This document shows positions 37,068 through 45,772 of a DNA stretch of 64,000 nt, one piece after another; position 1 is the stretch's first letter; every line of letters begins with the position of its first letter. A program made the translations under genes and the position numbers. The stretch lies in assembly GCA_005768755.1 (NCBI GenBank), contig VAFL01000001.1, positions 310,001-374,000 of the forward strand. Reading direction: 5' to 3'. The notes under the pieces are model-generated. The model was given only the letters and a program-made list of their open reading frames with translations, was not told the DNA's origin and did not search any database. The stretch comes from Paracoccus denitrificans (GTDB taxonomy: Bacteria > Pseudomonadota > Alphaproteobacteria > Rhodobacterales > Rhodobacteraceae).

Positions 37068-37835
37068 TCATGCGCTGCGCCATAACTCGCTGGCGCCACC
37101 ATAGATAAGCCGCAGCGACAACAGGATGAGGATCGTGTCAAGCGCCAGCCGAAAGCGGCGGTCATCCATCCTGTTCAGCACCAGCCGTCCCACCAGCGTG
37201 CCAAGAAAGCCCGCCGCGATCATGGCGATGATGAAGCCCGCCCACGCCCAGAAGGCAAAGCCCAGAACCGCGAAGGCCAGCGATTTCACACCGTGCTGCA
37301 CGGTCATCAGCGCCGCATGGGTCGCGACATGAGAGTGACGCGGCAGCGCCTGCGACTTCGTGAAGGTGGCCACGAACGTGCCGGTTGCGCCGAAAAACAT
37401 GGTCAGAAAGCTGGATATGATGCCAACTGTAAATGGCCAGTCGCGCACACCTTTCGGGGGCTTGCCAATCACTGTCCACAGAACGAAGGACCCGACGCCG
37501 ATCTGGACCCAGGCCGGCGGCAGGTTGACCGCAAAAGTTCCCCCGATTGCCGCGCCGACGGCTGATCCAAGGGTGAAGGCGGGCAATGCTGGCCAGAAGA
37601 TATGGCGGAATGTCACGATTGCCCTTCCAAGGTTCGACCCGATCTGAATCACCCCATGGGTCGGTATCAGTGCCGCAGGCGGCACAAGCGAGGCCATCAC
37701 CGCCAACAGGATTGCGCCCCCACCGATCCCGAAAGCGACGGTTATCAGCGATCCTGCGAAGCTGGTCGCCATCAGGATGGCGAATGTCAACTCGCTCATG
37801 CCTGCGGGCAACAGCGTGGCGGTCAGGTCGATCAT
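37068..37835 (-). CDS. TauE/SafE family sulfite or organosulfonate exporter-like protein
   Basis: A 255-residue membrane protein with about eight helices in two repeats: TSFAGSLITVAFGIGGGAIL in the first half and SSFLTMFFGATGTFVA in the second, as in TauE/SafE. An ATG at 37799 is a second possible start. It is downstream of the AbrB-type gene on the same strand (46 bases) and may be controlled by the divergent GntR regulator. Confidence 0.88.
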   Translation of the reverse strand: MIDLTATLLPAGMSELTFAILMATSFAGSLITVAFGIGGGAILLAVMASLVPPAALIPTHGVIQIGSNLGRAIVTFRHIFWPALPAFTLGSAVGAAIGGTFAVNLPPAWVQIGVGSFVLWTVIGKPPKGVRDWPFTVGIISSFLTMFFGATGTFVATFTKSQALPRHSHVATHAALMTVQHGVKSLAFAVLGFAFWAWAGFIIAMIAAGFLGTLVGRLVLNRMDDRRFRLALDTILILLSLRLIYGGASELWRSA

Positions 37836-37881
37836 TCGGCGGCGCAGCTCCGATCAGATAGGTCGTGCAGAGGGGCAGGGG

Positions 37882-38934
37882 TCATTCCTTGTTTCCGCTT
37901 TTGCGCATGCCGATCAGCCCGGCAACCAGCGGCGCGCCCAGGATCACCAGCGTCAGCCGGACGAGGTGGTGCACGACGATGAAGCCCAGATCCGCCCCCG
38001 CGACGATGGCCAATACCGTCATTTCGGCCTGCCCACCGGGCGCGAAAGACAAAAACCCTTCGATCGGCGAGGCGAGGCCAAGCTGGACTACCGCTTCGGT
38101 CACGGCAAAGGCCAGGAACGCCAGAATGACGACGAAGACCATGCCCGACAGGACGATCCGGCGCAGTTCCAGCAGGGTGACGCCGACATATCCGACGCCG
38201 ATACCCATACCGATGAAAAACTGCGCCCCAAGAATAGCCTCTCGGGGCGGGCGATGTTCGATCAACCCGCTCAGCGACAGGATTGCTGTTACGATCATCG
38301 GCCCCAGGATCGCGGCGCCGAACAATCCGACGCGGCTGGCAACCTTCCAGCCGCCAATGGCGGCAAGCGCCATCAGGATCAATTGTTGCAGCGGAATCTC
38401 GGTGGCGGGCGCACCGATCGGCTGCACCAGCGGGCGACCCATGCCATAGACAAGAATGGCGGGAACGATGGTGACAATGACAAGCACGCGGGTCGCGTGG
38501 ATCAGCGACAGCGCACGCGGGTCGCCGCCCGCCTCGGTCCCGAATATCACCATGTCCTGCAGCCCGCCGGGCATGGCGGCGAAATAGGATGTCGCCAGGT
38601 CAAAGCCGCAGATCTTGTGAAAATAGGGCACGCCGATCAGTCCGATGGCGGCGATATATAGCGGGACGAACGCGACCGATCCTGCCATTTGCGGGATCTG
38701 GTGGATCACTGCGGGCGTGATGGACGCGCCGACCGCAACGCCAAGGACCGTGCGTGCAGCATCCGAAACCGGCTTGAATCCCAGAAGCGGCGCGCCCGCC
38801 AGCGCAGCGACCAGGCAGGCGAACATCGGGCCGAACAGGAACGGCAGCGGCATGTGCAGCGCCGCGAAGATCGCTGTTCCGATCGCGGCGATCAGTAGTG
38901 TGCCAAGGCGGCGCAGGGTAGGGGTCACTGTCAT
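37882..38934 (-). CDS. AbrB family membrane protein (AbrB duplication type)
   Basis: A 350-residue polytopic membrane protein with two repeats of the so-called AbrB duplication: MPLPFLFGPMFACLVAALAG in the first and the matching GGWKVASRVGLFGAAILGPM in the second, with the PGG signature YFAAMPGGLQDMVIFG and SFAPGGQAEMTVLA. Despite the name it is a transporter-like protein, not the DNA-binding AbrB. The substrate is unknown. Divergent from the GntR regulator at 38997. Confidence 0.85.
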   Translation of the reverse strand: MTVTPTLRRLGTLLIAAIGTAIFAALHMPLPFLFGPMFACLVAALAGAPLLGFKPVSDAARTVLGVAVGASITPAVIHQIPQMAGSVAFVPLYIAAIGLIGVPYFHKICGFDLATSYFAAMPGGLQDMVIFGTEAGGDPRALSLIHATRVLVIVTIVPAILVYGMGRPLVQPIGAPATEIPLQQLILMALAAIGGWKVASRVGLFGAAILGPMIVTAILSLSGLIEHRPPREAILGAQFFIGMGIGVGYVGVTLLELRRIVLSGMVFVVILAFLAFAVTEAVVQLGLASPIEGFLSFAPGGQAEMTVLAIVAGADLGFIVVHHLVRLTLVILGAPLVAGLIGMRKSGNKE

Positions 38935-38978
38935 TGGCGGTTGGCCACTGGCGTTTGGCTTGACGGATTTGTATCCCG

Positions 38979-38988
38979 TCGTATACGA
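38979..38988. promoter_or_regulatory. Candidate GntR operator in the abrB-gntR intergenic region
   Basis: TCGTATACGA is a perfect 10-base palindrome placed in the 62-base gap between the divergent genes, just before the GntR start. Nine bases of it (CGTATACGA) recur inside the regulator gene at 39077-39085. GTATAC cores are common in FCD-type GntR operators. Confidence 0.5.
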
Positions 38989-38996
38989 AAGGATGC

Positions 38997-39704
38997 ATGA
39001 AGGGAACCGATAATTTGCCCGCCGATAAACAGACCGAAAAAGCCGAAGGCGCGGCGCGTGGCCTTCATGGCGAAAGCGTATACGAGCGGCTGTGTCAGGA
39101 TATCCAGTCGGGCATTCTGGCCCCCGGCAGCCGACTGCGCGAAGCCGAAATTGCCGAACGCCTGTCGGTCAGCCGCACCCCCGTGCGAGAGGCGATCCGC
39201 CGGCTGGAAGCCGAGGGTCTTGTCGATCACCTTCCACGCAGCGGGGCGATCGTGCGTCAGCTGGATTATTCTGAGACAATGGAACTTTACGAGATGCGCA
39301 CCGTGCTGGAAGGCACGGCTGCCCGTCTGGCGGCGCGCGCTGCCTCGGACGTGGAGCTTGAGGAACTGGTTGCAATCAATGACGAAATGCGATCCAGCGA
39401 CGGCCAGCCCGAGCGATTGTTTCTGTTGAACCGGCAATTTCACCGCCGGCTGCTGGATGCCGCACGCAACCGCTTTCTGCTGAAGTCCATGGCCTCGGTC
39501 GAAAATACGCTTCTGATCCTTGGCGCGTCCAGCATGCACATGCCTGATCGCGCGACGGCGGCCGTGGCAGAGCATGGCGAGGTATTGGCCGCGCTGCTGG
39601 CCCGCGACGGCGCTGCTGCCGAATCCGCAATGCGGCGCCATATGGAAAGGGCGCAATTCGCGCGGCTGCAGATATTGCGCCAGACTGGCAGTGGCGCAGG
39701 CTGA
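38997..39704 (+). CDS. GntR family (FCD domain) transcriptional regulator
   Basis: A 235-residue regulator. The winged helix occupies about residues 22-90: VYERLCQDIQSGILAPGSRL, REAEIAERLSVSRTPVREAI and the wing DHLPRSGAIVRQL. The C-terminal FCD domain has RTVLEGTAARLAA and FHRRLLDAARNRFL with His/Asp metal-ligand candidates. It probably governs the divergent abrB-tauE pair and itself via the TCGTATACGA site. It is the last gene before the T6SS locus. Confidence 0.88.
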   Translation: MKGTDNLPADKQTEKAEGAARGLHGESVYERLCQDIQSGILAPGSRLREAEIAERLSVSRTPVREAIRRLEAEGLVDHLPRSGAIVRQLDYSETMELYEMRTVLEGTAARLAARAASDVELEELVAINDEMRSSDGQPERLFLLNRQFHRRLLDAARNRFLLKSMASVENTLLILGASSMHMPDRATAAVAEHGEVLAALLARDGAAAESAMRRHMERAQFARLQILRQTGSGAG

Positions 39705-39806
39705 CAGGATTGCGCGTCGCGAAAACCGCGCCGCGCGACTTGACACTTCGCGCCTGACCGGCAAGTTGCGGGCCATACCTTTCGCGTTCGAGTGCCGAGT
39801 TTTATC

Positions 39807-40391
39807 ATGCCCGCTGGTGAAGAACAGGAAAAGACCCGACCGCCGCGCCGGACCCTGCGGTCTGACAACCCGGCTGATCTGTTTGACCAGCAGGCCCGGC
39901 TTGGCGAACTGGTCAAGCATCGACCGCGTCTGGACGAAAACGGTCTGCAGTTTCTGACCCGCCTGCGGGGGTCGACCACACCGGAAGAAGCCGTGACCTT
40001 CACCGCCTTTTCTGCGCTTCCGGTGGCGGCGATCGGCTGGGGTTACGAATGCCTGCGCATGATGGCCGACCATCTGGACCCGTCCGAACGACCCGTCATG
40101 CATCAGATATCCGATTGGCTGAACGAACCCTCGACCACGCGTCGTCACGCGATCATGCGCAGCGCGCTTTGGGCCCCGATGCGCACGCCATCGGTTCTTC
40201 TGGCGCTTTCGGTGGGCTGGGCAGCGGGCGGGCCCGCGCCCAATGATCCCGAACCCTCGCCTGCGCACAAGACGCCCGTTGCGATCAACAGTGCGGTGCT
40301 GTCCTGCCTTGCGCGTGCACAATTGCGCCAACGACCCGTTTATATGGCACGGTTTCTGGATATGGCGGAAACGCTGTTCAGGGCGTATTGA
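39807..40391 (+). CDS. T6SS-associated protein of unknown function (DUF6931-like)
   Basis: A 194-residue soluble protein, first gene of the T6SS run, seven bases before tagH. It has a basic N terminus and a helical core with LTRLRGSTTPEEAVTFTAFSALP and LGYEC/WGYECLRMMADHL stretches. I recall similar proteins beside FHA genes in other T6SS loci (annotated DUF6931), but no activity is known to me. The ATG at 39807 is used; the 102 bases upstream contain TTGACA at 39740 without a good -10 box. Confidence 0.65.
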   Translation: MPAGEEQEKTRPPRRTLRSDNPADLFDQQARLGELVKHRPRLDENGLQFLTRLRGSTTPEEAVTFTAFSALPVAAIGWGYECLRMMADHLDPSERPVMHQISDWLNEPSTTRRHAIMRSALWAPMRTPSVLLALSVGWAAGGPAPNDPEPSPAHKTPVAINSAVLSCLARAQLRQRPVYMARFLDMAETLFRAY

Positions 40392-40397
40392 TCTCCG

Positions 40398-41666
40398 ATG
40401 AGCCTGACGCTTCAGATCGAAAATTTCAGTGTCCTGGACGATGGTGGTCCGGTCAGTGTTTCGGTGCCGGAATCGGGACTGCAGGCGGGGCGAAATTCCG
40501 GGATGGGCTGGGTGCTGCCCGATGCCAGCCGACATATTTCGGGACATCATTTCGACATCTATCTTCAGGGTGGCCATTGGTGGCTGCACGACCGGTCGAC
40601 CAATGGAACATTCCTGCAGGGCCACAGGCATCGGCTGGATGGGTCGCACCGGCTTTCGCATGGGGACCGTTTCCAGGTTGGCCAGTATATCATCGTGGCC
40701 ATGCTGGATGCACCCGCCGCACAGCCGGGGATGAAGCCCGGATCGCTGCCCAGCTATAATGTCGGCGCGCCCGCGCCGGATCTTCCCGCCGACGAAGACC
40801 CATGGGCTGTTTCCGGCGGATTTGAGCCGGTCAACCCGATGCCGGCAGAGCGTGCGTCGCGAATGGACGATTTCGCCGGTGATTTCGTGGCCTTTCCCAC
40901 CGCGCCGCAAGGCCCTGCCGCTGCGCCTTCTGCGGGTGATGGCGCGTCGCCCTTCGCTGTCGGCGGTGGCGAAGACCTCCCGGCAGGTCAGACATCCTTG
41001 CCGCCAGCGCCGTCGGGCGTTGATCCATCCCCGGCGGCGAAGCAGGTGCCTGCGCAGCCCTCTGCCGCGCCTGCCACCGCGTCCGTTGCCCCGGTGGCTT
41101 TTGTGCAGGCTTTCTGCCGCGGAGCCGGATTGCCCGCCGAACTTGCGGAAGGCGTCGACGGCGAAGCGCTGGCGGAACGGCTTGGCAATGCTATCGCCGC
41201 CACAACGGATCGTCTGATGGCTGCGCTGCGCGACCGGTCTGCGGCGCGTCATTTCACACGGGCGGGCGAAAGAACGATGCGCGGCGCCAGCGACAACAAC
41301 CCGCTGAAGTTCCTGCCGTCGGCCGAACAGGCGGTCGAGGCGTCTTTCCTGCGCCCGCGCGCCGGTTTCATGAGCGGCGCTGCCGGCTATGATGACGCGT
41401 TGTCGGACCTTGCCCGCCACCAGTCGGCACTTTTCGCAGCACTTCAGCCGGCATTGGCCGAACTTATGCAGGATCTCGACCCCGGACCGATCGAGGCAGA
41501 GGCGAAGGGCGGACTGACCGGACAGCGCAAGTCGCGCGCCTGGGATACTTACGTGTCGCGTTGGGACGCCAAGGCTGCCCATGAAAACGGCATGCTCGAC
41601 GAATTCATCCGGCTCTTTGCCGAGGCCTATCGCGCCGCTGACAGTAAACGCGACGGGATCGGTTGA
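40398..41666 (+). CDS. tagH: T6SS FHA-domain protein TagH
   Basis: A 422-residue phosphothreonine-binding scaffold of the T6SS phosphorylation switch. The N-terminal FHA domain (residues about 5-95) keeps GRN at 31-33, the S/H pair in SRHISGHHFDIY and STNGT at 67-71. A long Pro/Ala linker leads to a C-terminal T6SS-FHA domain (LKFLPSAEQAVEASFL to FIRLFAEAYRAAD). In characterised systems the kinase PpkA phosphorylates such a protein; ppkA lies 16 kb to the right in this locus. Confidence 0.88.
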   Translation: MSLTLQIENFSVLDDGGPVSVSVPESGLQAGRNSGMGWVLPDASRHISGHHFDIYLQGGHWWLHDRSTNGTFLQGHRHRLDGSHRLSHGDRFQVGQYIIVAMLDAPAAQPGMKPGSLPSYNVGAPAPDLPADEDPWAVSGGFEPVNPMPAERASRMDDFAGDFVAFPTAPQGPAAAPSAGDGASPFAVGGGEDLPAGQTSLPPAPSGVDPSPAAKQVPAQPSAAPATASVAPVAFVQAFCRGAGLPAELAEGVDGEALAERLGNAIAATTDRLMAALRDRSAARHFTRAGERTMRGASDNNPLKFLPSAEQAVEASFLRPRAGFMSGAAGYDDALSDLARHQSALFAALQPALAELMQDLDPGPIEAEAKGGLTGQRKSRAWDTYVSRWDAKAAHENGMLDEFIRLFAEAYRAADSKRDGIG

Positions 41667-41714
41667 CGCAGGCGTATGGCGATACCAGTTCCAGGCTGAC
41701 AGAGGGGTAAATGC

Positions 41715-43091
41715 ATGAAACTCGAATGGCTGACCGATCCGGTGGACGTCGAGCCCCCCTGTGGCCCCGATCTGGAGCAGCAGGATGACGAGGAATTCGT
41801 CGATTACTATTTCGAGGCAGAGGGTCGTCTTCCGGAACGATATTTCACCCCCGGCCTGGCACCCGATGGCAGCGAAGACCGGATATTCGACCCAAAGTCG
41901 ATTGATTATTCGCGCGAGTCCAAAAAGATAAGTGATCTTCTCAAGCGGTCTCGGGATATCCGTCTGACCAGCCTTCTGGCCCGTTTCGCGATTCTTTCGG
42001 GGCGGCTTGGCGAATTTGCCGATGCGGTGGCACAGACCGCGAAACTGATGGAGATCTGGCCCGCAGACGTCAATCCCCGTGCCGATAATGGCGCGGCCGA
42101 GAGGCGCGCAGCCATTGAGGCGCTGAATACCCAGCCCACCGTCATCATGCCGCTGCTGCACGTTCCGGTTCTGCCGTCGGGCGACGTCAGCTTGCGGCGC
42201 TACATGGTGGCGACCGGACGGGCGGATGCACGGGCATCCGAGGGGACGCCGGAAGGCTCGACCGATGTGCTGGCGCCGTTGCGCAGCGACGCGGTGCGAC
42301 CACAACTGGCGAAGACGCAGCTTGATCTGTCGCGGCTGGCCGAGGCGCTGCATCAGATCGTCCAACTGGCAGGCAGCCACCCGACGGCGCGTTTCACGCC
42401 CGATCTGGGGGCACTGCGAACGGCGGTCGCCGACTTCCAGGCCATGATCGCGGCGGCGCGGCCGGATCTGCCGGCGTGGGATGCAGATCAGGCGGCCGCG
42501 TCCGCAGCGTTAAGCCCGGCAGAGCCAGAGATGCAGCCCGAATCTGGCGAGGCAGCCCCGTCCATGATCCTGAGTGCGGCGCCAGCGCCGTCACCGGGGC
42601 CGACCGATGTGCCGCGCGTTCCAGACCGCGCGGCGGCCCTTGCGGCGTTGCAGATGGCCGAAAGCTGGCTGGCAGAACGCGAACCGTCCTCGCCCTCGCT
42701 GCTTCTGGTGACGCAGGCGCGGCTTTTGGTTGGCGCGCCGCTGGTGCAGGCACTGGAAACGCTGCTGCCCGCGCAGGCAGGCAAGGCGGTGCTGAATATC
42801 GGCCTTGGCAGTCCCTATGCCCTTCCCATGGACAAACTGAAAACGCTCAGTACGGCGGGGCTGGAAGCCCGACAGCAGAACGGCGCGTCCGCACCGGTTG
42901 AGATGCCACCGATAAGCGACCGACGGGGGTTGACCTCTTGCCTGATGGGTATCGAAACCTATTATGCCCAGCATGAGCCGGCCAGTCCGGTGCCCTTGCT
43001 GCTGGCAAAGGCCCGTGACATGTTGGTGAAGCGTTTTGACGCCATCGTGGCGGAATTGATTGTAACCGAAGTGCAGCAAACTGGTGGTTAA
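41715..43091 (+). CDS. tssA: T6SS protein TssA (ImpA family)
   Basis: A 458-residue TssA-type protein that caps the baseplate or growing sheath. The N-terminal ImpA_N region includes EPPCGPDLEQQDDEEFVDYY and RDIRLTSLLARFAILSG, followed by WPADVNPRADNGAAERRAA. A variable Pro/Ala linker separates it from a shorter C-terminal helical domain. GAGGGG precedes the ATG. Confidence 0.9.
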   Translation: MKLEWLTDPVDVEPPCGPDLEQQDDEEFVDYYFEAEGRLPERYFTPGLAPDGSEDRIFDPKSIDYSRESKKISDLLKRSRDIRLTSLLARFAILSGRLGEFADAVAQTAKLMEIWPADVNPRADNGAAERRAAIEALNTQPTVIMPLLHVPVLPSGDVSLRRYMVATGRADARASEGTPEGSTDVLAPLRSDAVRPQLAKTQLDLSRLAEALHQIVQLAGSHPTARFTPDLGALRTAVADFQAMIAAARPDLPAWDADQAAASAALSPAEPEMQPESGEAAPSMILSAAPAPSPGPTDVPRVPDRAAALAALQMAESWLAEREPSSPSLLLVTQARLLVGAPLVQALETLLPAQAGKAVLNIGLGSPYALPMDKLKTLSTAGLEARQQNGASAPVEMPPISDRRGLTSCLMGIETYYAQHEPASPVPLLLAKARDMLVKRFDAIVAELIVTEVQQTGG

Positions 43092-43121
43092 ACCGTTCCT
43101 GCATTGACTTTGTGGCTGAAA

Positions 43122-43139
43122 TTGCGTTCGTTAACGCAA
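43122..43139. repeat. Inverted repeat in the tssB leader
   Basis: TTGCGTT (43122-43128), CGTT, AACGCAA (43133-43139): perfect seven-base arms ending two bases before the GGAGG ribosome binding site of tssB. It may be an operator or an RNA hairpin that affects tssB translation. It has no T run, so a terminator is unlikely. Confidence 0.55.
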
Positions 43140-43156
43140 CCGGAGGACCGAGTAAC

Positions 43157-43672
43157 ATGGCATCTGACAAGTCTACCGATTTTTTGAAGCGTAACCGCCC
43201 CCCTCGAGTCAATATTTCCTACGAAGATCCCTACGATTCGGAAAAAATGGTCGAACTTCCCTTCGTTCTGGGGGTGATGTCCGACCTGTCCGGCAACGCG
43301 TCGGAAGTTGACAAGCCCGCGATGGAAGAGCGTGAATTCGTCGATGTGACGGCAGCTACGCTGGACGATTATATGAAAAGCATCGCGCCTGGGCTTTCTT
43401 TCAACGTCGAAAACAAGGTCGGGGGCGAGGATCGGCTGGGGGTCCAGCTGAATTTCGAATCCATGGACGATTTTAATCCGGCCGCTGTCGCGCGCCAGAT
43501 TCCTGCGCTGAAGAAACTGCTGGAGGCCCGCCAGCACCTTGCGAATTTGCAGCGCTATATGAATTCCAAGCCAAAGGCGCAGGATCAGATCCGCAAATTG
43601 CTGAACGATCCCGAACTGATGGCCGCGCTGGCAGAGCGCGATGAGGGCAAGAAGCCGGAAGAGGATAGCTGA
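43157..43672 (+). CDS. tssB: T6SS contractile sheath small subunit TssB
   Basis: A 171-residue sheath component that pairs with TssC. Family features are NRPPRVNISYEDPYDSEKM near the N terminus, ELPFVLGVMSDLSG and LNFESMDDFNPAAVARQIP. The ATG at 43157 follows GGAGG. The gene ends two bases before tssC, as usual for this pair. Confidence 0.95.
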   Translation: MASDKSTDFLKRNRPPRVNISYEDPYDSEKMVELPFVLGVMSDLSGNASEVDKPAMEEREFVDVTAATLDDYMKSIAPGLSFNVENKVGGEDRLGVQLNFESMDDFNPAAVARQIPALKKLLEARQHLANLQRYMNSKPKAQDQIRKLLNDPELMAALAERDEGKKPEEDS

Positions 43673-43674
43673 GT

Positions 43675-45165
43675 ATGGCTACAGAGAACCAGGCTCAGGT
43701 TCAGGGCGGTGCCGCCCTTACCGAACTCGACGAGTTTTCGGACATCCTGAAGCAGACCATCAAGCCCCGCACCGAAGTCGCCGCCAAAGAGGTCGACAAC
43801 GCGGTTGTGGCGCTTGTCCGCGAGGCGCTGGATGACCAGACGCTGATCGCGGAAGATGTGATCGACACGATCGACGCGATGCTGTCGAAACTGGACGAGC
43901 GGCTGAGCGAACAGCTGAATGCCGTGATCCATAACGACGAATTCCAGAAACTGGAATCGGCGTGGCGCGGGCTGGCCTATACGATCAACAACTCCGAGAC
44001 GGATGCATCGCTTCGCGTGAAGGTGATGAACACGTCGAAAAAGGAGTTGCAGCAGATGATGCGCCGCTATCCCGGCGCGAAATGGGACAAGTCGCCGCTG
44101 AACCTGCGCGTTTATGAACAGGAATTCGGTACGCTTGGCGGCAAGCCTTTCGGGGCGCTGATCGGCGATTTCTATTTCGACCACAGCACCGCCGACGTGG
44201 CGCTGTTGCGCGATATCGGGAAAGTTGCGGCTGCGGCCCATGCGCCATTCATCTCGGCCGCGGCGCCGGAATTGCTTGGCATGGACAGCTGGAATGAAAT
44301 GTCCGTGCCGCCGGACCTGTCCGAGATTTTCGATACCCCGGATTACGCGGCCTGGAACGGCATGCGCGATTCCGAAAATTCGCGCTATGTCGCGCTGACC
44401 CTGCCGCGCGTGCTGTCGCGCGAACCATATGGTCAAAGCTCAAACTCTGTCGTCGAGGAATTCAACTTCGAGGAAGAGACCGACGGTCATGCCGGCACGC
44501 AGTATGCCTGGATGAATGCGGCCCATGCGATGGCCGTCAATGTAAATCGTGCGTTCAAGGAACACGGCTGGACCGTGCAAATCCGTGGCGTGCAATCGGG
44601 TGGCGAAGTATTGAATTTGCCGACCCATAACTTCGATACGGGTGATGGTCAGAAAGACCTGAAATGCCCGACCGAAGTCTCGATCACCGATCGCCGTGAG
44701 GCGGAGCTGTCGAAGGCAGGTCTGATTGGCCTGATCCATCGCAAGCATACCGACAAGGCGGCGTTTATCGGTGCTCAGACGCTTTATCGACCAAAGAAGT
44801 ATGTCGATGAGCAAGCCACGGCCTCTGATAATATGTCGGCGCGTCTGCCATATATCTTCGCCGTGTCACGCTTCAGTCATTATCTGAAGTGTATGGTCCG
44901 TGACAAAATCGGACAAAGCCCCGATCGCTTGCAACTTCAAACACAGTTGCAGAGTTGGGTTAACAAGTATGTTTCGGGTAATCCCGAAAGTGCGAGCGAG
45001 CGCGAGAAGGCGAAAAAGCCTCTGGCCGGTGCAAAGGTGGAAGTTGTGGAGGATGAGGAGAATCCCGGCTATTACATGGGTAAGTTCTATCTCAAGCCGC
45101 ATTTTCAGCTTGAAGGAATGGACGTGGGGATGTCTCTCGTCTCTAAACTGCCGAAGGGCAAGTAA
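43675..45165 (+). CDS. tssC: T6SS contractile sheath large subunit TssC
   Basis: A 496-residue sheath protein. Diagnostic segments are ESAWRGLAYTINNSETDASL, GTLGGKPFGALIGDFYFDH, RVLSREPYGQ and the C-terminal YYMGKFYLKPHFQLEGMDV, which is characteristic of TssC. It assembles with TssB around the Hcp tube and is recycled by TssH (ClpV). Confidence 0.97.
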   Translation: MATENQAQVQGGAALTELDEFSDILKQTIKPRTEVAAKEVDNAVVALVREALDDQTLIAEDVIDTIDAMLSKLDERLSEQLNAVIHNDEFQKLESAWRGLAYTINNSETDASLRVKVMNTSKKELQQMMRRYPGAKWDKSPLNLRVYEQEFGTLGGKPFGALIGDFYFDHSTADVALLRDIGKVAAAAHAPFISAAAPELLGMDSWNEMSVPPDLSEIFDTPDYAAWNGMRDSENSRYVALTLPRVLSREPYGQSSNSVVEEFNFEEETDGHAGTQYAWMNAAHAMAVNVNRAFKEHGWTVQIRGVQSGGEVLNLPTHNFDTGDGQKDLKCPTEVSITDRREAELSKAGLIGLIHRKHTDKAAFIGAQTLYRPKKYVDEQATASDNMSARLPYIFAVSRFSHYLKCMVRDKIGQSPDRLQLQTQLQSWVNKYVSGNPESASEREKAKKPLAGAKVEVVEDEENPGYYMGKFYLKPHFQLEGMDVGMSLVSKLPKGK

Positions 45166-45202
45166 CTGTCTGTACGGACGCCATATTAAAGGAGTATGTT
45201 AA

Positions 45203-45700
45203 ATGGCCGTCGATATTTTTCTGAAACTCTCGAACAGCATTAAGGGCGAATCGCAGGACGATACGCACCGCAATGAAATCGACGTTCTCGCCTGGGATTG
45301 GGCGCTGACCCAGTCGGGCACGACCCATGTCGGTTCTGGCGGCGGTGGCGGCAAAGTCAACGTCAAGGATATTACGCTGACCAAGTATGTCGACCTTGCG
45401 TCGAACGACCTGATCAAGCGCTGCACCAACGGCGAGCACATCGAAAACGGCGAACTGATCGTCCGTAAATCGGGTGGTGCCGCCCCGGTCGAGTATTTCC
45501 GCATCAAGATGGAAAACATCATGATCACCAGCTACACCACTGGTGGTTCGAAGGACGGTCTGGACCGGATTCAGGAAACCCTGACCCTGAACTTCCGTAA
45601 GTTCGAAGTCCTTTACACCCTTCAGGAAGAGTCGGGTGCCGCTGGCGCCGAAACCCTGGCCGGTTGGGATATCGCCGAAAACAAGGAGTGGAACTCGTAA
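45203..45700 (+). CDS. hcp: T6SS tube protein Hcp (TssD)
   Basis: A 165-residue Hcp; hexameric rings form the inner tube and are secreted. Family features are MAVDIFLKLSNSIKGESQD at the N terminus and DITLTKYVDLASNDLIKRC in the middle; the GSGGGGGKVNVKD loop is typical of one Hcp subgroup. AAAGGAG precedes the start. A hairpin follows the gene, consistent with hcp being expressed more than its neighbours. Confidence 0.96.
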   Translation: MAVDIFLKLSNSIKGESQDDTHRNEIDVLAWDWALTQSGTTHVGSGGGGGKVNVKDITLTKYVDLASNDLIKRCTNGEHIENGELIVRKSGGAAPVEYFRIKMENIMITSYTTGGSKDGLDRIQETLTLNFRKFEVLYTLQEESGAAGAETLAGWDIAENKEWNS

Positions 45701-45723
45701 GAGTTTCGCCCGTTCGGAAGATG

Positions 45724-45752
45724 CAGGGCTGGCGCCATCCGCGCTGGCCCTG
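45724..45752 (+). terminator. Stem-loop between hcp and tssE
   Basis: CAGGGC-TG-GCGC / GCGC-TG-GCCCTG arms (45724-45735 and 45741-45752) pair except for two central mismatched positions, with loop CATCC and TTTC after the stem. It may be a leaky terminator or an mRNA-stabilising element that raises hcp expression over tssE. Confidence 0.5.
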
Positions 45753-45772
45753 TTTCATGTCTACAGGGCGTG

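Noticed and set aside
37882..38934. AbrB-type gene as a DNA-binding transition regulator
   Set aside because: The protein is almost entirely hydrophobic helices; the AbrB name is a family misnomer.
38931..42380. A 1149-residue minus-strand open frame opposite gntR, tagH and tssA
   Set aside because: It is antisense to three well-supported genes and has the Arg/His/Gly-rich composition of high-GC shadow frames, without any domain.
43129..43140. GTTAACGC in the tssB leader resembling the LacI-type site
   Set aside because: It is part of a different inverted repeat (TTGCGTT/AACGCAA) and lacks the second TAAC half.
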